A stretch of 64,000 nucleotides of DNA from Tidjanibacter massiliensis (GCF_900104605.1 NZ_LT629960.1:1-64000), one strand, 5' to 3'; positions 1 to 8,926 are shown, numbered from the stretch's first letter. A program made the numbers and translations. Notes: generated from the sequence alone by a model not told the origin.

Positions 1-1173
1 TTTCAGGAGTCGGCCAACAACCAGAGCAATATCGTCCAGCTTATCAACGGTATGCAGGACATCAAGCTGAACAACTGCGAGAAGCAGAAACGCTGGGAAT
101 GGGAACGTATCCAGGCCAAACTGTTCAAGGTTTCGATCAAGAGCCTGACACTCGGACAGACACAGGAAGTAGGCGGTACGTTCATCGACCAGACCAAGAA
201 TGTTATCATCTCGTTCCTTGCCGCCAGTGCCGTCATCAATGGGGAAATGACGCTCGGTATGATGATGGCCATGCAGTACATCATCGGCCAGCTCAACGCC
301 CCCATATCGCAGTTCATCGGTTTCGTGCAGGCCACGCAGGATGCGAAAATCTCGCTCGAACGCCTGAACGAAATTCAGGAAAAACCGGATGAGGAACCCG
401 AAGACGCGGGTCTGATCCGCGACATCCCCGAAAACGCGGCCATCGAGTTCCGAAACGTAGTTTTTCAATACGAAGGGCCGCACTCGGACAAAGTGCTGGA
501 CGGAATCGACCTGACGATTCCGCATGACAAGGTTACGGCCATCGTAGGCGAAAGCGGCAGCGGCAAGACGACACTGCTTAAAATGATGCTTGGCTTTTAT
601 GCTCCGGTCAAGGGTGACGTGTTGCTGGGCGGCCGCAGGCTCTCCGCTTTCAGCCCGAATTGCTGGCGTCAGGAGTGCGGGACGGTCATGCAGGAGAGTT
701 TCGTATTTTCCGATACGATCGCCAACAATATCGCCGTATCGGATGAAATACCCGATATGAAACGGATCCGCCGGGCGGTGGAAATCGCCAATATCGGAGA
801 GTTCATCGAATCGCTGCCATTGGGGTACAACACCCGTATCGGAGCCGACGGACACGGGTTGAGTACGGGGCAGAAACAACGCCTGTTGATTGCCCGTGCC
901 GCTTACAAGGATTCCAAATACCTCTTCTTCGACGAAGCGACCAATTCGCTCGACGCCAACAACGAGCGCACGATTATGGAGCGTCTGGAGAAATTGTTCA
1001 AAGACAAAACCGTCGTCATCGTGGCACACCGTCTTTCGACAGTCCGCAATGCCGATAACATCATCGTTTTGGCGCACGGACGCATCGTCGAGCAGGGCAC
1101 GCACGACGAACTGACGGCCAAACGGGGTTACTACTACGAATTGGTAAAGAATCAGTTGGAATTGGGAAACTAA
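1..1173 (+). CDS. Peptidase-type ABC exporter, C-terminal part (5' end outside window)
   Basis: The reading frame is open from base 1, so the N-terminus (presumably a C39 peptidase domain and most of the membrane domain) lies upstream of the window. What is visible is the end of the transmembrane domain (about residues 1-125) and a complete nucleotide-binding domain. That domain has Walker A GESGSGKTT, signature LSTGQKQR, Walker B YLFFDEATNSLD and the H-loop histidine in IVAHRLS. It is followed after 13 nt by an HlyD adaptor and then a TolC protein, the usual context of bacteriocin/double-glycine peptide exporters in Bacteroidota. It would hydrolyse ATP at the inner membrane to export a leader-bearing peptide. 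The substrate and the peptidase part are not seen, so the peptidase-containing subtype is inferred from context; the ABC assignment is certain. Confidence 0.88.
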   Translation, partial: FQESANNQSNIVQLINGMQDIKLNNCEKQKRWEWERIQAKLFKVSIKSLTLGQTQEVGGTFIDQTKNVIISFLAASAVINGEMTLGMMMAMQYIIGQLNAPISQFIGFVQATQDAKISLERLNEIQEKPDEEPEDAGLIRDIPENAAIEFRNVVFQYEGPHSDKVLDGIDLTIPHDKVTAIVGESGSGKTTLLKMMLGFYAPVKGDVLLGGRRLSAFSPNCWRQECGTVMQESFVFSDTIANNIAVSDEIPDMKRIRRAVEIANIGEFIESLPLGYNTRIGADGHGLSTGQKQRLLIARAAYKDSKYLFFDEATNSLDANNERTIMERLEKLFKDKTVVIVAHRLSTVRNADNIIVLAHGRIVEQGTHDELTAKRGYYYELVKNQLELGN

Positions 1174-1186
1174 AACTACACATACG

Positions 1187-2494
1187 ATGCCGCAAATAGA
1201 TAATAACTTTCACAGCGAAGAGGCGCAGGAGATCATGGGGCGTGCGCCTTCGTGGGTCGTGCGGTGGGGAATTACGGTTATTTTCGTCATACTTGCCCTA
1301 ATCGTTTTGGGCTGCTACATCATCAAGTATCCACAGACCGTTACGGCTCCCATATCCATTACGACAGTCAATGCCCCCTCCGACCTTACGGCCCGTTACG
1401 ACGGACTGCTCGACAGCGTATGTGTCGGCAACGGGGAGAACGTCCGTACCGGTCAGCTTATCGCTTTGCTTGCGACACCGGCCGACTACGACGACATCCG
1501 GTCGTTGGAAGAGCACCTCTCCGCCACCGATTCGCCGCAAGCGCTCGCCGAGGCCGAATGGGTGTCCGACCGATATATTCTAGGCGACCTGCAATCCACG
1601 TGGGCGGAGTTTGCCGCCCGCTGCCTCGATTTTAGGCATTATCTGGCCACCGATCTCATCGGAACGAAGAAGCGCCTGCTTGAAGCCCAGATTGCGAAAA
1701 ACAAGCGCTATTATGCCCAATTAGAGGTACAGGGCAAACTGCTCGACAAGGATCTTGCTATGGGGCAGCGGATATTGGAGCGGGACTCGCTGTTGTTCAC
1801 TCAATCGGTTATTTCTGCGGCCGACTACGAAACTTCCGTACAGAACTATCTCGCCAAACAGAACAGCAAGGCCGGCTTCGATGCGACACTGACCTCCACG
1901 GAACTCTCCATCCTGCAAACCGAACAACAGTTGGTGGAACTCTCCGTGCAGCGTGAGAACGAGGTGGCCGAGTACGAACGTACCATCGGTCAGTTACGCC
2001 AACAACTGCTCGCTGCCATAGCCCAGTGGCAAGAACAGTATGCGGTCATCGCTCCGATGGACGGTATCGTGTCGTTACAGGGATATTGGAGCAAGGGGCA
2101 GCATGTGACCGTCGGCTCCGCTCTTGCCAGTATCGTCCCGGAAAAGGAGACTGAAGTGATCGGCCGTATGGAGGTTCCTTCGGCCGGATTCGGCAAGGTG
2201 GAAACCGGGCAGACGGTCAACGTCAAACTGAACGGCTTCCCCTATATGGAGTATGGCGTCCTGAAAGGTACGATACGCTCCATTTCCTCGGTTCCGGCTT
2301 CGGTGCAAACCGCGACCGGTACGACGATCGCCTATACGGTCGAAGTCGTATTTCCCGAAGGGATGAGGACGACCTATGATAAGGAGCTGCCGATGATTCA
2401 GCAGATGGACGGTACGGGCGAAATCATCACGGAGGATATGCGCCTTATCGAGCAATTCATACAACCTGTCGTATCGCTGTTCAAAAACCGCTGA
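1187..2494 (+). CDS. HlyD-family periplasmic adaptor subunit
   Basis: A 435-residue membrane-fusion protein with a short cytoplasmic N-terminus, one transmembrane helix at about residues 26-46, a lipoyl/barrel-sandwich half near residues 70-100, a long alpha-helical hairpin (about 110-285) and a second barrel half followed by a beta-barrel domain. It would bridge the ABC exporter in the inner membrane to TolC in the outer membrane. It starts 13 nt after the transporter stop and ends 2 nt before the TolC start, so the three genes form one transcription unit. Length and layout are normal for the family. Confidence 0.88.
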   Translation: MPQIDNNFHSEEAQEIMGRAPSWVVRWGITVIFVILALIVLGCYIIKYPQTVTAPISITTVNAPSDLTARYDGLLDSVCVGNGENVRTGQLIALLATPADYDDIRSLEEHLSATDSPQALAEAEWVSDRYILGDLQSTWAEFAARCLDFRHYLATDLIGTKKRLLEAQIAKNKRYYAQLEVQGKLLDKDLAMGQRILERDSLLFTQSVISAADYETSVQNYLAKQNSKAGFDATLTSTELSILQTEQQLVELSVQRENEVAEYERTIGQLRQQLLAAIAQWQEQYAVIAPMDGIVSLQGYWSKGQHVTVGSALASIVPEKETEVIGRMEVPSAGFGKVETGQTVNVKLNGFPYMEYGVLKGTIRSISSVPASVQTATGTTIAYTVEVVFPEGMRTTYDKELPMIQQMDGTGEIITEDMRLIEQFIQPVVSLFKNR

Positions 2495-2496
2495 CC

Positions 2497-3879
2497 ATGA
2501 GATGCCGCATAATACCATTGTTCGCCGTCGTCGCTTCGGTGCCGATGTTGTTCGGTGCAACACCGCTCAGCGCACAAGAAGTGCAACGCTGGACGCTGGA
2601 AGAATGTATCGCCTATGCTTTCGAACATAATATCGAAGTCAAGCAGGCCGAACTCGACGTTCAAACCAAACGGCTCACCCGCTCGGATGCGGGTTGGGCC
2701 TATGCTCCCGACATCTCTGCATCGAGCAGTTACAGTTTCTCCAGCGGCCGCGTACTGGATCCCACCACGTATGAGTTCGTGGAGCATCAGAGCGTGAACG
2801 GTACTTCGACCTCTGTCGGTGCCTCGGTCACTTTATTCAACGGTATGCGAAATCTCCATAACCTCGAACGCTCCCGACTCGATCTGCGTGCGGCGCTGTT
2901 GGGTGTGGAGAAGGCCCGCAACGATATCCGGCTCAATATCACGGCCTATTATCTGGAGATTCTTTGTGCCGAAGAGAACATCCGCAATGCCGAACAGACG
3001 GTCGAAACCCTGAAAATACAGGAGGAAAAGACCCGTAAATCGGTCGAGGCGGGGAAAGTCACCTCTGCCGATCTCTTGCAAATACGTTCGCAACTGGCCA
3101 ATGCAGAAAACACTCTTTTGTCGGCTCGAAATTCCTACGACATCGCCCGCCTGAATATTTGTCAGCTCCTGGAAATAGAAGATTACACGACATTCCACAC
3201 CGTCGCTCCTTCGGATAATATTTGGGGAGATACGCCGATGCCGGTCAGTACCGATGCGCTTCTGGCCTCGGCGCAGCAACTCCCGGAGGTGGAGTCCGCA
3301 AGGCTGGGTATCGACATCGCCCGCCGCGATCTGCGAATCGCACGTTCGTCCTACTATCCGACGCTTTCGCTTTCGGCCGGCTACGGGTCGAGTTATTCCG
3401 ACGCCAGGCAGAAAATGTTTATGAATCCCGACGGCACGTACCGTTACGAAGCCTATCCGTTCGCCGAACAGTACAAGGACAATGCGAGCAGCTATATTTC
3501 CGTATCGCTGAACGTTCCGATTTTCGGCCGTCTGACGACACGGCACAACGTCCAGCGGCAGAAGATCGCCGTTCGCCAGGCGGAGTATGCATTACGCACT
3601 ACGGAGAAGCAGGTGAACAAGGAGGCTACGCAAGCACTGATCGATTCCCGGACGGCGTGGGACAAGTATCTCTCTTCACAGAAATACGTCGCCTCGGCCG
3701 AGGAAGCCGCCCGGCAAATGGCGCAAAGGTACAATCTCGGAGCGGCTACCGTCGTCGATTACAACACGGCGCTCGATGCGCTGGTCGAAGCTCAGGTTCA
3801 ACTCCTGCAAGCCAAATACGAATATATCTTCAAGACCGAAATCATCCGGTTTTATTTACAGCAAAATATCGTCTGGTAA
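2497..3879 (+). CDS. TolC-family outer-membrane efflux protein
   Basis: A 460-residue protein with a cleavable signal peptide ending near the LSAQ stretch (residue about 26) and the two-fold repeated helical/strand architecture of TolC: coiled helices around residues 115-215 and 330-420, and strand segments rich in SYSFSSG and SLSAGYGSS. It forms the outer-membrane channel of the type I secretion route encoded just upstream and is almost certainly translated from the same transcript, given the 2-nt gap. It is the last gene before strand and composition change at about 3.9 kb. Confidence 0.9.
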   Translation: MRCRIIPLFAVVASVPMLFGATPLSAQEVQRWTLEECIAYAFEHNIEVKQAELDVQTKRLTRSDAGWAYAPDISASSSYSFSSGRVLDPTTYEFVEHQSVNGTSTSVGASVTLFNGMRNLHNLERSRLDLRAALLGVEKARNDIRLNITAYYLEILCAEENIRNAEQTVETLKIQEEKTRKSVEAGKVTSADLLQIRSQLANAENTLLSARNSYDIARLNICQLLEIEDYTTFHTVAPSDNIWGDTPMPVSTDALLASAQQLPEVESARLGIDIARRDLRIARSSYYPTLSLSAGYGSSYSDARQKMFMNPDGTYRYEAYPFAEQYKDNASSYISVSLNVPIFGRLTTRHNVQRQKIAVRQAEYALRTTEKQVNKEATQALIDSRTAWDKYLSSQKYVASAEEAARQMAQRYNLGAATVVDYNTALDALVEAQVQLLQAKYEYIFKTEIIRFYLQQNIVW

Positions 3880-3980
3880 TTACTGTTATAATGAATCAAA
3901 AACTATCTTCATAAGATAAACTATCAATCAGAATATGATTTATTTATCCTAAAGCAAAAGCGACTTCCTATCCGAATAAT

Positions 3981-6140
3981 TTACATGTCAACATCTTCAT
4001 CGTACTCATCTTCTATGGCAATGCCATGCTTTTTCAAAAAATCATCTGTTTTGCGATCGACTTCCGACATATAATCTTTATTGTCGGTCTTAGCTCGCTT
4101 AATGATTTCATTCTTAAATGAATCTATTTCACGTCTAAACTCCCAATTTTGCATCTGATTTGAAGCGTAAGCGATAATTTTATCAATTATACGTGCGCCT
4201 ATAGCCAAAGCCTGTGTACTGCTAGAGATAGCTATGGTATGCGCCAAAGAAGAAAACTGTGTGTCGGAAATATCTCTCGTCATTTCCGTTATATCCAAAA
4301 AAGAAAATGGATTATTAATCCATGCACTATGTTTGCATTTTTGTGCAACATGAATTAAGGCATTATCAAAAGTCAAAAGCATCCAATGTTCTCCATTTTT
4401 ACCAACGCCATCTTCCGTGTATTTTAAAGCTGAAATATCATTTTTAATCAACCGTTTGGATTTAACTATGTTATTTTCTTCAAGATAATAACTATACTCC
4501 GTTTCGTATTGTTTTAGCTCATCTTCAGAATACATTATTGGTATTTCAAGATATTGTATTATGCCTGATTGCGCAAAAATCGACTGAATATTTATCATTA
4601 TGTTTCTTATCCAATCGGCGTAGCTATTATTTTCGATAGTTATGGCCGGACTGAAAGTAGACAAATATTCCATAAAACTATCCGGCATGTTCACACCTTG
4701 CATTTTCAATGCGTAATAGTTGGCAACAAACGCATTACTTGAATATTGCATTTCATGGGGGTCTAAATCAATATCATTGAATTTTCTGGCCATATGGAGA
4801 TGACCTGCACATTCCTTGATGTAAAAAGGAGGAATGTACATAGAAACACCCAACTCTTTCGCTCGTTGGATGCTCTTGATTGCATTATCGAAATAACGAT
4901 TGACTTTGCCTTGGTATAATTGTGAACATAAATATGGTATTCCAATAGTAGGTTCTATCATCATTTTAATATCGCTCCATCTATTTGCACCGAGAGTTTT
5001 CGATGCAGATAAAGGATTCGTTCCTTCCAATGCAATATATACGGATGCTCGTGTAATTTTTACAATTAAAGGATGGTTAGATGCCATTTGAAGCATTTTG
5101 TCAATAATGATATCCATGTATTCCACAGGAACATGCTTATCTTTTTTAAGGTAATTTTTAAGTTTATCGATACCTCCTTTATCTTCTATGCCAAATAGTG
5201 AGTTGGACGTTATACTTGCTTTGGCCTGTTTGAGAATAGAGATTTGCTGTGCAATATAAGCATTTGCCAACCAAACAGAAGCTTGTTTTGAGTCCTCTTT
5301 AGTCCATGCAATATTGTATTCTTGAAACAAATCGGTTTGAGCTGCGGATAAGTTTTCCAGCTCTCTTTCATATAATGACTTGCGTAAGTTTACATCGTGT
5401 GCTGTCGATTTCGTCAATATTACTTTTCCATTGCTGGTTCTTTCTATTAAATGACGGGAAAATAATGCACCTATTCTTTTATGTAGTAATTCGCGTTTGC
5501 TTTCAGAAAGGCACAAAAGGTTGATCGCTCGCTCGATTATTTCCGTTTCATCCAACCCATCTGAGCAGTCAGATAAAACTAATACCATGGAATCGTCGTA
5601 TATTCGTTCTTTCAAATGTTTAGCATCGTCAGATAAAATAGTATAACTATGCAATGCCATTTCCCGATAATCGAGAGAACTCGAATTGTATGCTCTAAGA
5701 TCAGGGTAATTCGTATCATTAAGAAAATCCCCAACAAGCTCTTTATCTATCAATAAGCCTGCTATAGTGCTCGAAGAAAACACTTTTGCAGATATCTTCA
5801 ATTCATCTGCAATCTCCTGTTCGAGAATTCTCGTTTCCGTCTCAGATAGAGGATAAGTAGTTAGAAAATAGAAGCTTTGCACTTTTAACCTGGAAATACT
5901 TTTAGCCGCATCCTTATACGCTTTATTTTTAATATCGTTTTTTTGTGTCGTAATCTGATAAGCAACTTTAGTACGACTACCATCAAGGTCAAACGAAATA
6001 AAATCAGTCCCGCCATCCCCAGCACCATCGACATTTACCGCTATTAGATTAAATACTTTTGATAGCACAAGTCTACAAGCTGTTTCAAAATCTCTTTTTC
6101 CTAATCTGGTAATGTGATTTGTCAAAGTTTCTTTGTCCAT
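3981..6140 (-). CDS. Large protein with PD-(D/E)XK-like N-terminus, putative defence nuclease
   Basis: A 719-residue protein of no family I can name. The first 80 residues look like a restriction-endonuclease fold: E19, then GDGGTD (D46), then the strand VAYQITTQK (Q62, Q66, K67), as in Mrr/REase-like nucleases. Residues about 195-260 could be a winged helix (KRIGALFSRHLIERTSNGK), and the remaining 450 residues look helical and repeat-like. The gene is much more AT-rich than its neighbours, a sign of separate acquisition. It begins only 14 nt after the stop of hipT, so it is probably the fourth gene of the hipBST operon. A role as a co-regulated defence effector is inference; the nuclease assignment rests on motif spacing only. 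Confidence 0.6.
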   Translation of the reverse strand: MDKETLTNHITRLGKRDFETACRLVLSKVFNLIAVNVDGAGDGGTDFISFDLDGSRTKVAYQITTQKNDIKNKAYKDAAKSISRLKVQSFYFLTTYPLSETETRILEQEIADELKISAKVFSSSTIAGLLIDKELVGDFLNDTNYPDLRAYNSSSLDYREMALHSYTILSDDAKHLKERIYDDSMVLVLSDCSDGLDETEIIERAINLLCLSESKRELLHKRIGALFSRHLIERTSNGKVILTKSTAHDVNLRKSLYERELENLSAAQTDLFQEYNIAWTKEDSKQASVWLANAYIAQQISILKQAKASITSNSLFGIEDKGGIDKLKNYLKKDKHVPVEYMDIIIDKMLQMASNHPLIVKITRASVYIALEGTNPLSASKTLGANRWSDIKMMIEPTIGIPYLCSQLYQGKVNRYFDNAIKSIQRAKELGVSMYIPPFYIKECAGHLHMARKFNDIDLDPHEMQYSSNAFVANYYALKMQGVNMPDSFMEYLSTFSPAITIENNSYADWIRNIMINIQSIFAQSGIIQYLEIPIMYSEDELKQYETEYSYYLEENNIVKSKRLIKNDISALKYTEDGVGKNGEHWMLLTFDNALIHVAQKCKHSAWINNPFSFLDITEMTRDISDTQFSSLAHTIAISSSTQALAIGARIIDKIIAYASNQMQNWEFRREIDSFKNEIIKRAKTDNKDYMSEVDRKTDDFLKKHGIAIEDEYDEDVDM

Positions 6141-6154
6141 ATCTTTATAATTTA

Positions 6155-7153
6155 TTATTTTTTTCTATCGAATCTACTCAATCTTTCTTCATACGACCGT
6201 CTATACATCCTTTTGACCTTCTTGTCGAGAAACGAGCGGTCGGTCAAAGCATAAACCTCCGGTTGCTCCTGCGTGAACAAGTCGAGAATCGCTATCATCT
6301 TTTTCGGTAGCACGCCAATTCGCCGTCCAAAAGTTTCGAAATCTGCTCTGCATGGATGCCCCGTCCGCGTATAGATATCGGAATATTCCGTTTCGGGAAT
6401 CAACCCGCCTTGCAGCGCGAAATCCTCGTCCGCCACATGAATCGAAGTATTCAGCAAATCGTAGGCTGGTGCAAGCAGATAATCTCCACCGGAAGTCTGT
6501 TGCAACGAGAAGTTCTTCAGATGTGCATCACCGTTGGCAAATAGATAGTTGAAGACGACGAGTGCGAAGAATCGGCTCATCTGCACTTGCCATGCCGCAA
6601 CATTGCTGCGAAGCAATGTTGCGGCATCCTCGTAGCTGCCTGTATATTTGAAATTGCGTCCATGCGTTGCGTTCGTCTTATGCGCTAACGACGAAAAGTC
6701 CTCCTGCTTGATCTTGTTACCGTCAGTGTCATAATCGAATCGTCTGGTGATATAGGCTGCCTCGCCGTTCTTGAAAAAGACCAGACCGTTTTCCGCCGTC
6801 GGAATTTTGTATACCTGCCGGGCGATTTGCATCGTCAGGTGCTCGTTGGCCGGAATCTGATTGCGGAAGCGCAGGTGTTTGTATACCGGTGCCGGTTTGA
6901 TAATATAGTGTCCTTTTTCACCGACAGGGGTAAGAACGATTCTGCCATTGTCAATGACAGCAGACAATTTCTCTTGTACGCCCGATACGGAAAGCTGGTT
7001 GATGTTCTCGGCCATATCTGCGTTGTCGGCATCGTAATTGAAATCGAGACATGGAGAGACCCGCTTTCCGTCGAACAGCCGCCGCGTACACGACGGACAA
7101 TATCTATCGAATCCTTCGGCCAGATGGCCGGGACAAACCGTCAATGCTTTCAT
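6155..7153 (-). CDS. hipT: HipT-like serine/threonine kinase toxin (HipA C-terminal domain)
   Basis: A 332-residue HipA-fold kinase that lacks the N-terminal subdomain of ordinary HipA. The loop LSVSGVQEK (S55, S57) matches the autophosphorylated SxS loop of HipT. The catalytic loop is NGDAHLKNFS (D209) and the metal-binding aspartate is in APAYDLLNT (D232). I chose the ATG at 7153 because it overlaps the hipS stop by 4 nt (ATGA), and the CPGHLAEGF...YCPSC segment is typical of the start of this protein; a longer in-frame extension runs back into hipS. In the characterised E. coli O127 system HipT phosphorylates tryptophanyl-tRNA synthetase and is held in check by HipS. The target here is unknown. 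Confidence 0.9.
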   Translation of the reverse strand: MKALTVCPGHLAEGFDRYCPSCTRRLFDGKRVSPCLDFNYDADNADMAENINQLSVSGVQEKLSAVIDNGRIVLTPVGEKGHYIIKPAPVYKHLRFRNQIPANEHLTMQIARQVYKIPTAENGLVFFKNGEAAYITRRFDYDTDGNKIKQEDFSSLAHKTNATHGRNFKYTGSYEDAATLLRSNVAAWQVQMSRFFALVVFNYLFANGDAHLKNFSLQQTSGGDYLLAPAYDLLNTSIHVADEDFALQGGLIPETEYSDIYTRTGHPCRADFETFGRRIGVLPKKMIAILDLFTQEQPEVYALTDRSFLDKKVKRMYRRSYEERLSRFDRKK

Positions 7154-7470
7154 ATTTTCTTTACAGTTATGGCGCCGATAGTGTCGGTATGTGCCGTTGC
7201 CATGAGGAGTCCGAAGGCATCCTCCTCGTCGATTTTGAGCGTGCGACATTGGTACGCTTTGTTCGCTCCTTCGGCGAGCATGTTATAGAAGAACGGAAAC
7301 AGCGTATCCGATTCGAACTCTTTTTCCCTTTTCGGAAATGAAAGGGAGATAGCTGTCTGCCGCTCGTCAGCGAGAAACGCATCATCGTAACGAAACAAAT
7401 ACCGTCCCTCGTCGGTCTCCGTCAGTACGCCGGCCAATATACCGTTGTTGTATATTTCTGCTTTTCTCAT
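7150..7470 (-). CDS. hipS: HipS-like protein (HipA N-terminal subdomain as a separate gene)
   Basis: A 106-residue protein equivalent to the N-terminal subdomain 1 of HipA (Couple_hipA), with the segments NNGILAGVLTE, YRYDDAFLAD-like and ISLSFPKRE, and FPFFYNMLAEG. As a stand-alone gene placed between an XRE repressor and a truncated HipA kinase it matches the third component of HipBST systems, where HipS is the actual antitoxin. It overlaps hipB by 4 nt upstream and hipT by 4 nt downstream, so the three proteins are translationally coupled. The alternative is a split conventional hipA, but both junctions are clean stop/start overlaps, not frameshifts. Confidence 0.87.
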   Translation of the reverse strand: MRKAEIYNNGILAGVLTETDEGRYLFRYDDAFLADERQTAISLSFPKREKEFESDTLFPFFYNMLAEGANKAYQCRTLKIDEEDAFGLLMATAHTDTIGAITVKKI

Positions 7471-7667
7471 TTAACGACCTCCTTGACTCGTAATAGTAGT
7501 TCCAAACCGAGTGTGTCGGCGATTTTCGAGAGTGTGGCAACGGAAGGATTGCCTTTGCCCACCTCGATACTCTTGACGATACGTAAGCTCAGCCCCGTAT
7601 AGTCGGCCAAATCCTGCTGGGTAAGCCCCAACAAAAAGCGCCGTTCCTTGATAATCGAATAGTCCAT
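7467..7667 (-). CDS. hipB: HipB-like XRE-family repressor
   Basis: A 66-residue helix-turn-helix protein, almost entirely one XRE domain: ERRFLLGLTQQDLADYTGLSLRIVKSIE carries the HTH, and PSVATLSKIADTLGLELLL the closing helices. It opens the operon and would repress it by binding the palindromic, AT-rich DNA just upstream (7671-7746). Small size is normal for HipB. The start is the ATG at 7667, about 25 nt downstream of a good -7 box. Confidence 0.88.
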   Translation of the reverse strand: MDYSIIKERRFLLGLTQQDLADYTGLSLRIVKSIEVGKGNPSVATLSKIADTLGLELLLRVKEVVK

Positions 7668-7670
7668 AGG

Positions 7671-7746
7671 TGCAAAATAATACCCTTTAGATGCAAACTT
7701 AATGCAAAAAGGCTTTATTTACAAATAAAAGTGTAACAAAATACAC
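7671..7746 (-). promoter_or_regulatory. hipBST promoter with probable HipB operator sites
   Basis: Read on the minus strand, TTTG (7725-7722) and TAAGTTTG (7701-7694) are separated by 20 nt, an excellent Bacteroidota promoter. Around it are three TGCAAA repeats at 7671, 7692 and 7703, offset by 21 and 11 bp (two and one helical turns), a 16-bp inverted repeat TTTATTT-AC-AAATAAA (7714-7729) covering the -33 box, and a second one GTGTA-N6-TACAC (7731-7746). These are the natural candidates for HipB autoregulation; which of them binds is not known. Confidence 0.7.
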
Positions 7747-8188
7747 TTACGGAAGGGATTGACGCAATTATTTATTCCTTTCTACCTACTTCTTCCATTT
7801 CGTATTACTAAAATTACGCTCGTTTTCAAGCTAATTGTTCGAATCAGTCGTAACCCTGTTCATATACCAGGAATAATTAGGGACGCAAATACATACAAAA
7901 TACCAGCGTCTCGGTTGAATACAATCGGATTCTGTTTATAAATCACTATATTTATAAAAACGAATCAATGATTATCCGGCTGCATACACCTTTCATCGAC
8001 ATATATCTGCTTTTTTGACAAGAAGAAAGGCAACCTGCGAATTATTCTTGTCAGTCGACATTCGTTTTTCTTTCCAAAGGTTCTCGTGCACGTTTACGTC
8101 TGCGGGAACCTTTTCTCTTTCAGGATATTTCATACGTCAGTTCACCCCGGGCAATGCCAGGGTATCTATAAATTAAAACCAAACTGCT
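7747..8188. other. Intergenic region between divergent hipB and the RteC-like gene
   Basis: About 440 bp without a convincing gene. It contains an AT-rich inverted repeat TTTATAAAT-N6-ATTTATAAA (7935-7958) and a hairpin AAAGGTTC-N22-GAACCTTT (8076-8113) some 75 nt before the next start codon. No integrase core site, tRNA or direct repeat marking an element end was recognised. Confidence 0.5.
8076..8113 (+). promoter_or_regulatory. Leader hairpin upstream of the RteC-like gene
   Basis: A perfect 8-bp stem AAAGGTTC/GAACCTTT with a 22-nt loop, followed by TTCTCTTT. It lies 75 nt before the start at 8189 and could be part of the 5' leader or a weak terminator. Confidence 0.35.
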
Positions 8189-8797
8189 ATGAAATCGAAC
8201 TTGAAGAACTGGGAACTATTGAAGATGCTGGAAGAGGCATCTGCCGGAGGGATTACTCTCTCTGCACCGCACGTATGGAAAGCATGCTACGGGACTTTCT
8301 GCAAACATTTGGCTAAACTTACCGACAGTCCCTGTACACCGGGACTCATGCGGGAATTGTCTCATTTGCGGGTTGAATTGGCCTCGTATGCCGAGCTTTT
8401 GAAACATATCGCCTGCGGGGAGTGCGCGACGACTTATTGTAACAAAGCCTTGCATCTGGTCGATTGCGAGCTGCACATTCTGGAGCTGCGCATCGAACAT
8501 CCGGCCTTTTCCGCGCTGCCGGAAGTTGCGCCCGTTTCCCCGCTATATCTGGGCAAGGACTATTGTGCGACAGACCTGGTGGAATTGATTACCCCCTTAT
8601 ATGAACTCGGCTTCCTGACTACGGCAAGCGGCAGTCCGGCCAAGCTGAAAACCATCGTTCGGGCCTTTGAGACGACTTTCAATGTCCGAATGCCGAATTA
8701 CGATGTGCTGCGCCACGCCGCAATCAATCGCAAACTACATCTCACGCCGCTGCTCGACCGTATGCGCGAGGTCATGCTCCGTCTCAGTCAGGAGTAA
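8189..8797 (+). CDS. RteC-like protein of a conjugative element
   Basis: A 202-residue cytoplasmic protein. The C-terminal 85 residues (TDLVELITPLYELG... FETTFNVRMPNYDVLRHAAINRK... LLDRMREVML) follow the pattern of the RteC C-terminal domain, a winged-helix-like region that in CTnDOT activates excision genes. The N-terminal part is rich in cysteine and histidine (HIACGECATTYC) and less diagnostic. It is the first plus-strand gene of the element and is followed by mobC. A regulatory role in transfer or excision is inferred from the family; here no excision genes are adjacent, so its targets are unclear. Confidence 0.65.
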   Translation: MKSNLKNWELLKMLEEASAGGITLSAPHVWKACYGTFCKHLAKLTDSPCTPGLMRELSHLRVELASYAELLKHIACGECATTYCNKALHLVDCELHILELRIEHPAFSALPEVAPVSPLYLGKDYCATDLVELITPLYELGFLTTASGSPAKLKTIVRAFETTFNVRMPNYDVLRHAAINRKLHLTPLLDRMREVMLRLSQE

Positions 8798-8805
8798 ACG
8801 AAGGC

Positions 8806-8827
8806 CAGGGCTGTACAGACAGCCCTG
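8806..8827 (+). terminator. Weak terminator-like hairpin after the RteC-like gene
   Basis: Stem CAGGGCTGT/ACAGCCCTG with a 4-nt loop, starting 8 nt after the stop codon and followed by only TTTCC. The short T tract makes termination uncertain. Confidence 0.4.
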
Positions 8828-8926
8828 TTTCCTGACAGAGAAGATGCCCCGGCGTGCCTGAAGATGACATATCCGCAATTCGATGCCCGAATTTTCTGCC
8901 GAAAGATACCTTTGCCCGAAAAAAAC

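Noticed and set aside
7150-7470. hipS/hipT as a frameshifted ordinary hipA
   Set aside because: Both junctions are 4-nt stop/start overlaps and HipT keeps its own typical start and SxS loop, as in genuine HipBST systems.
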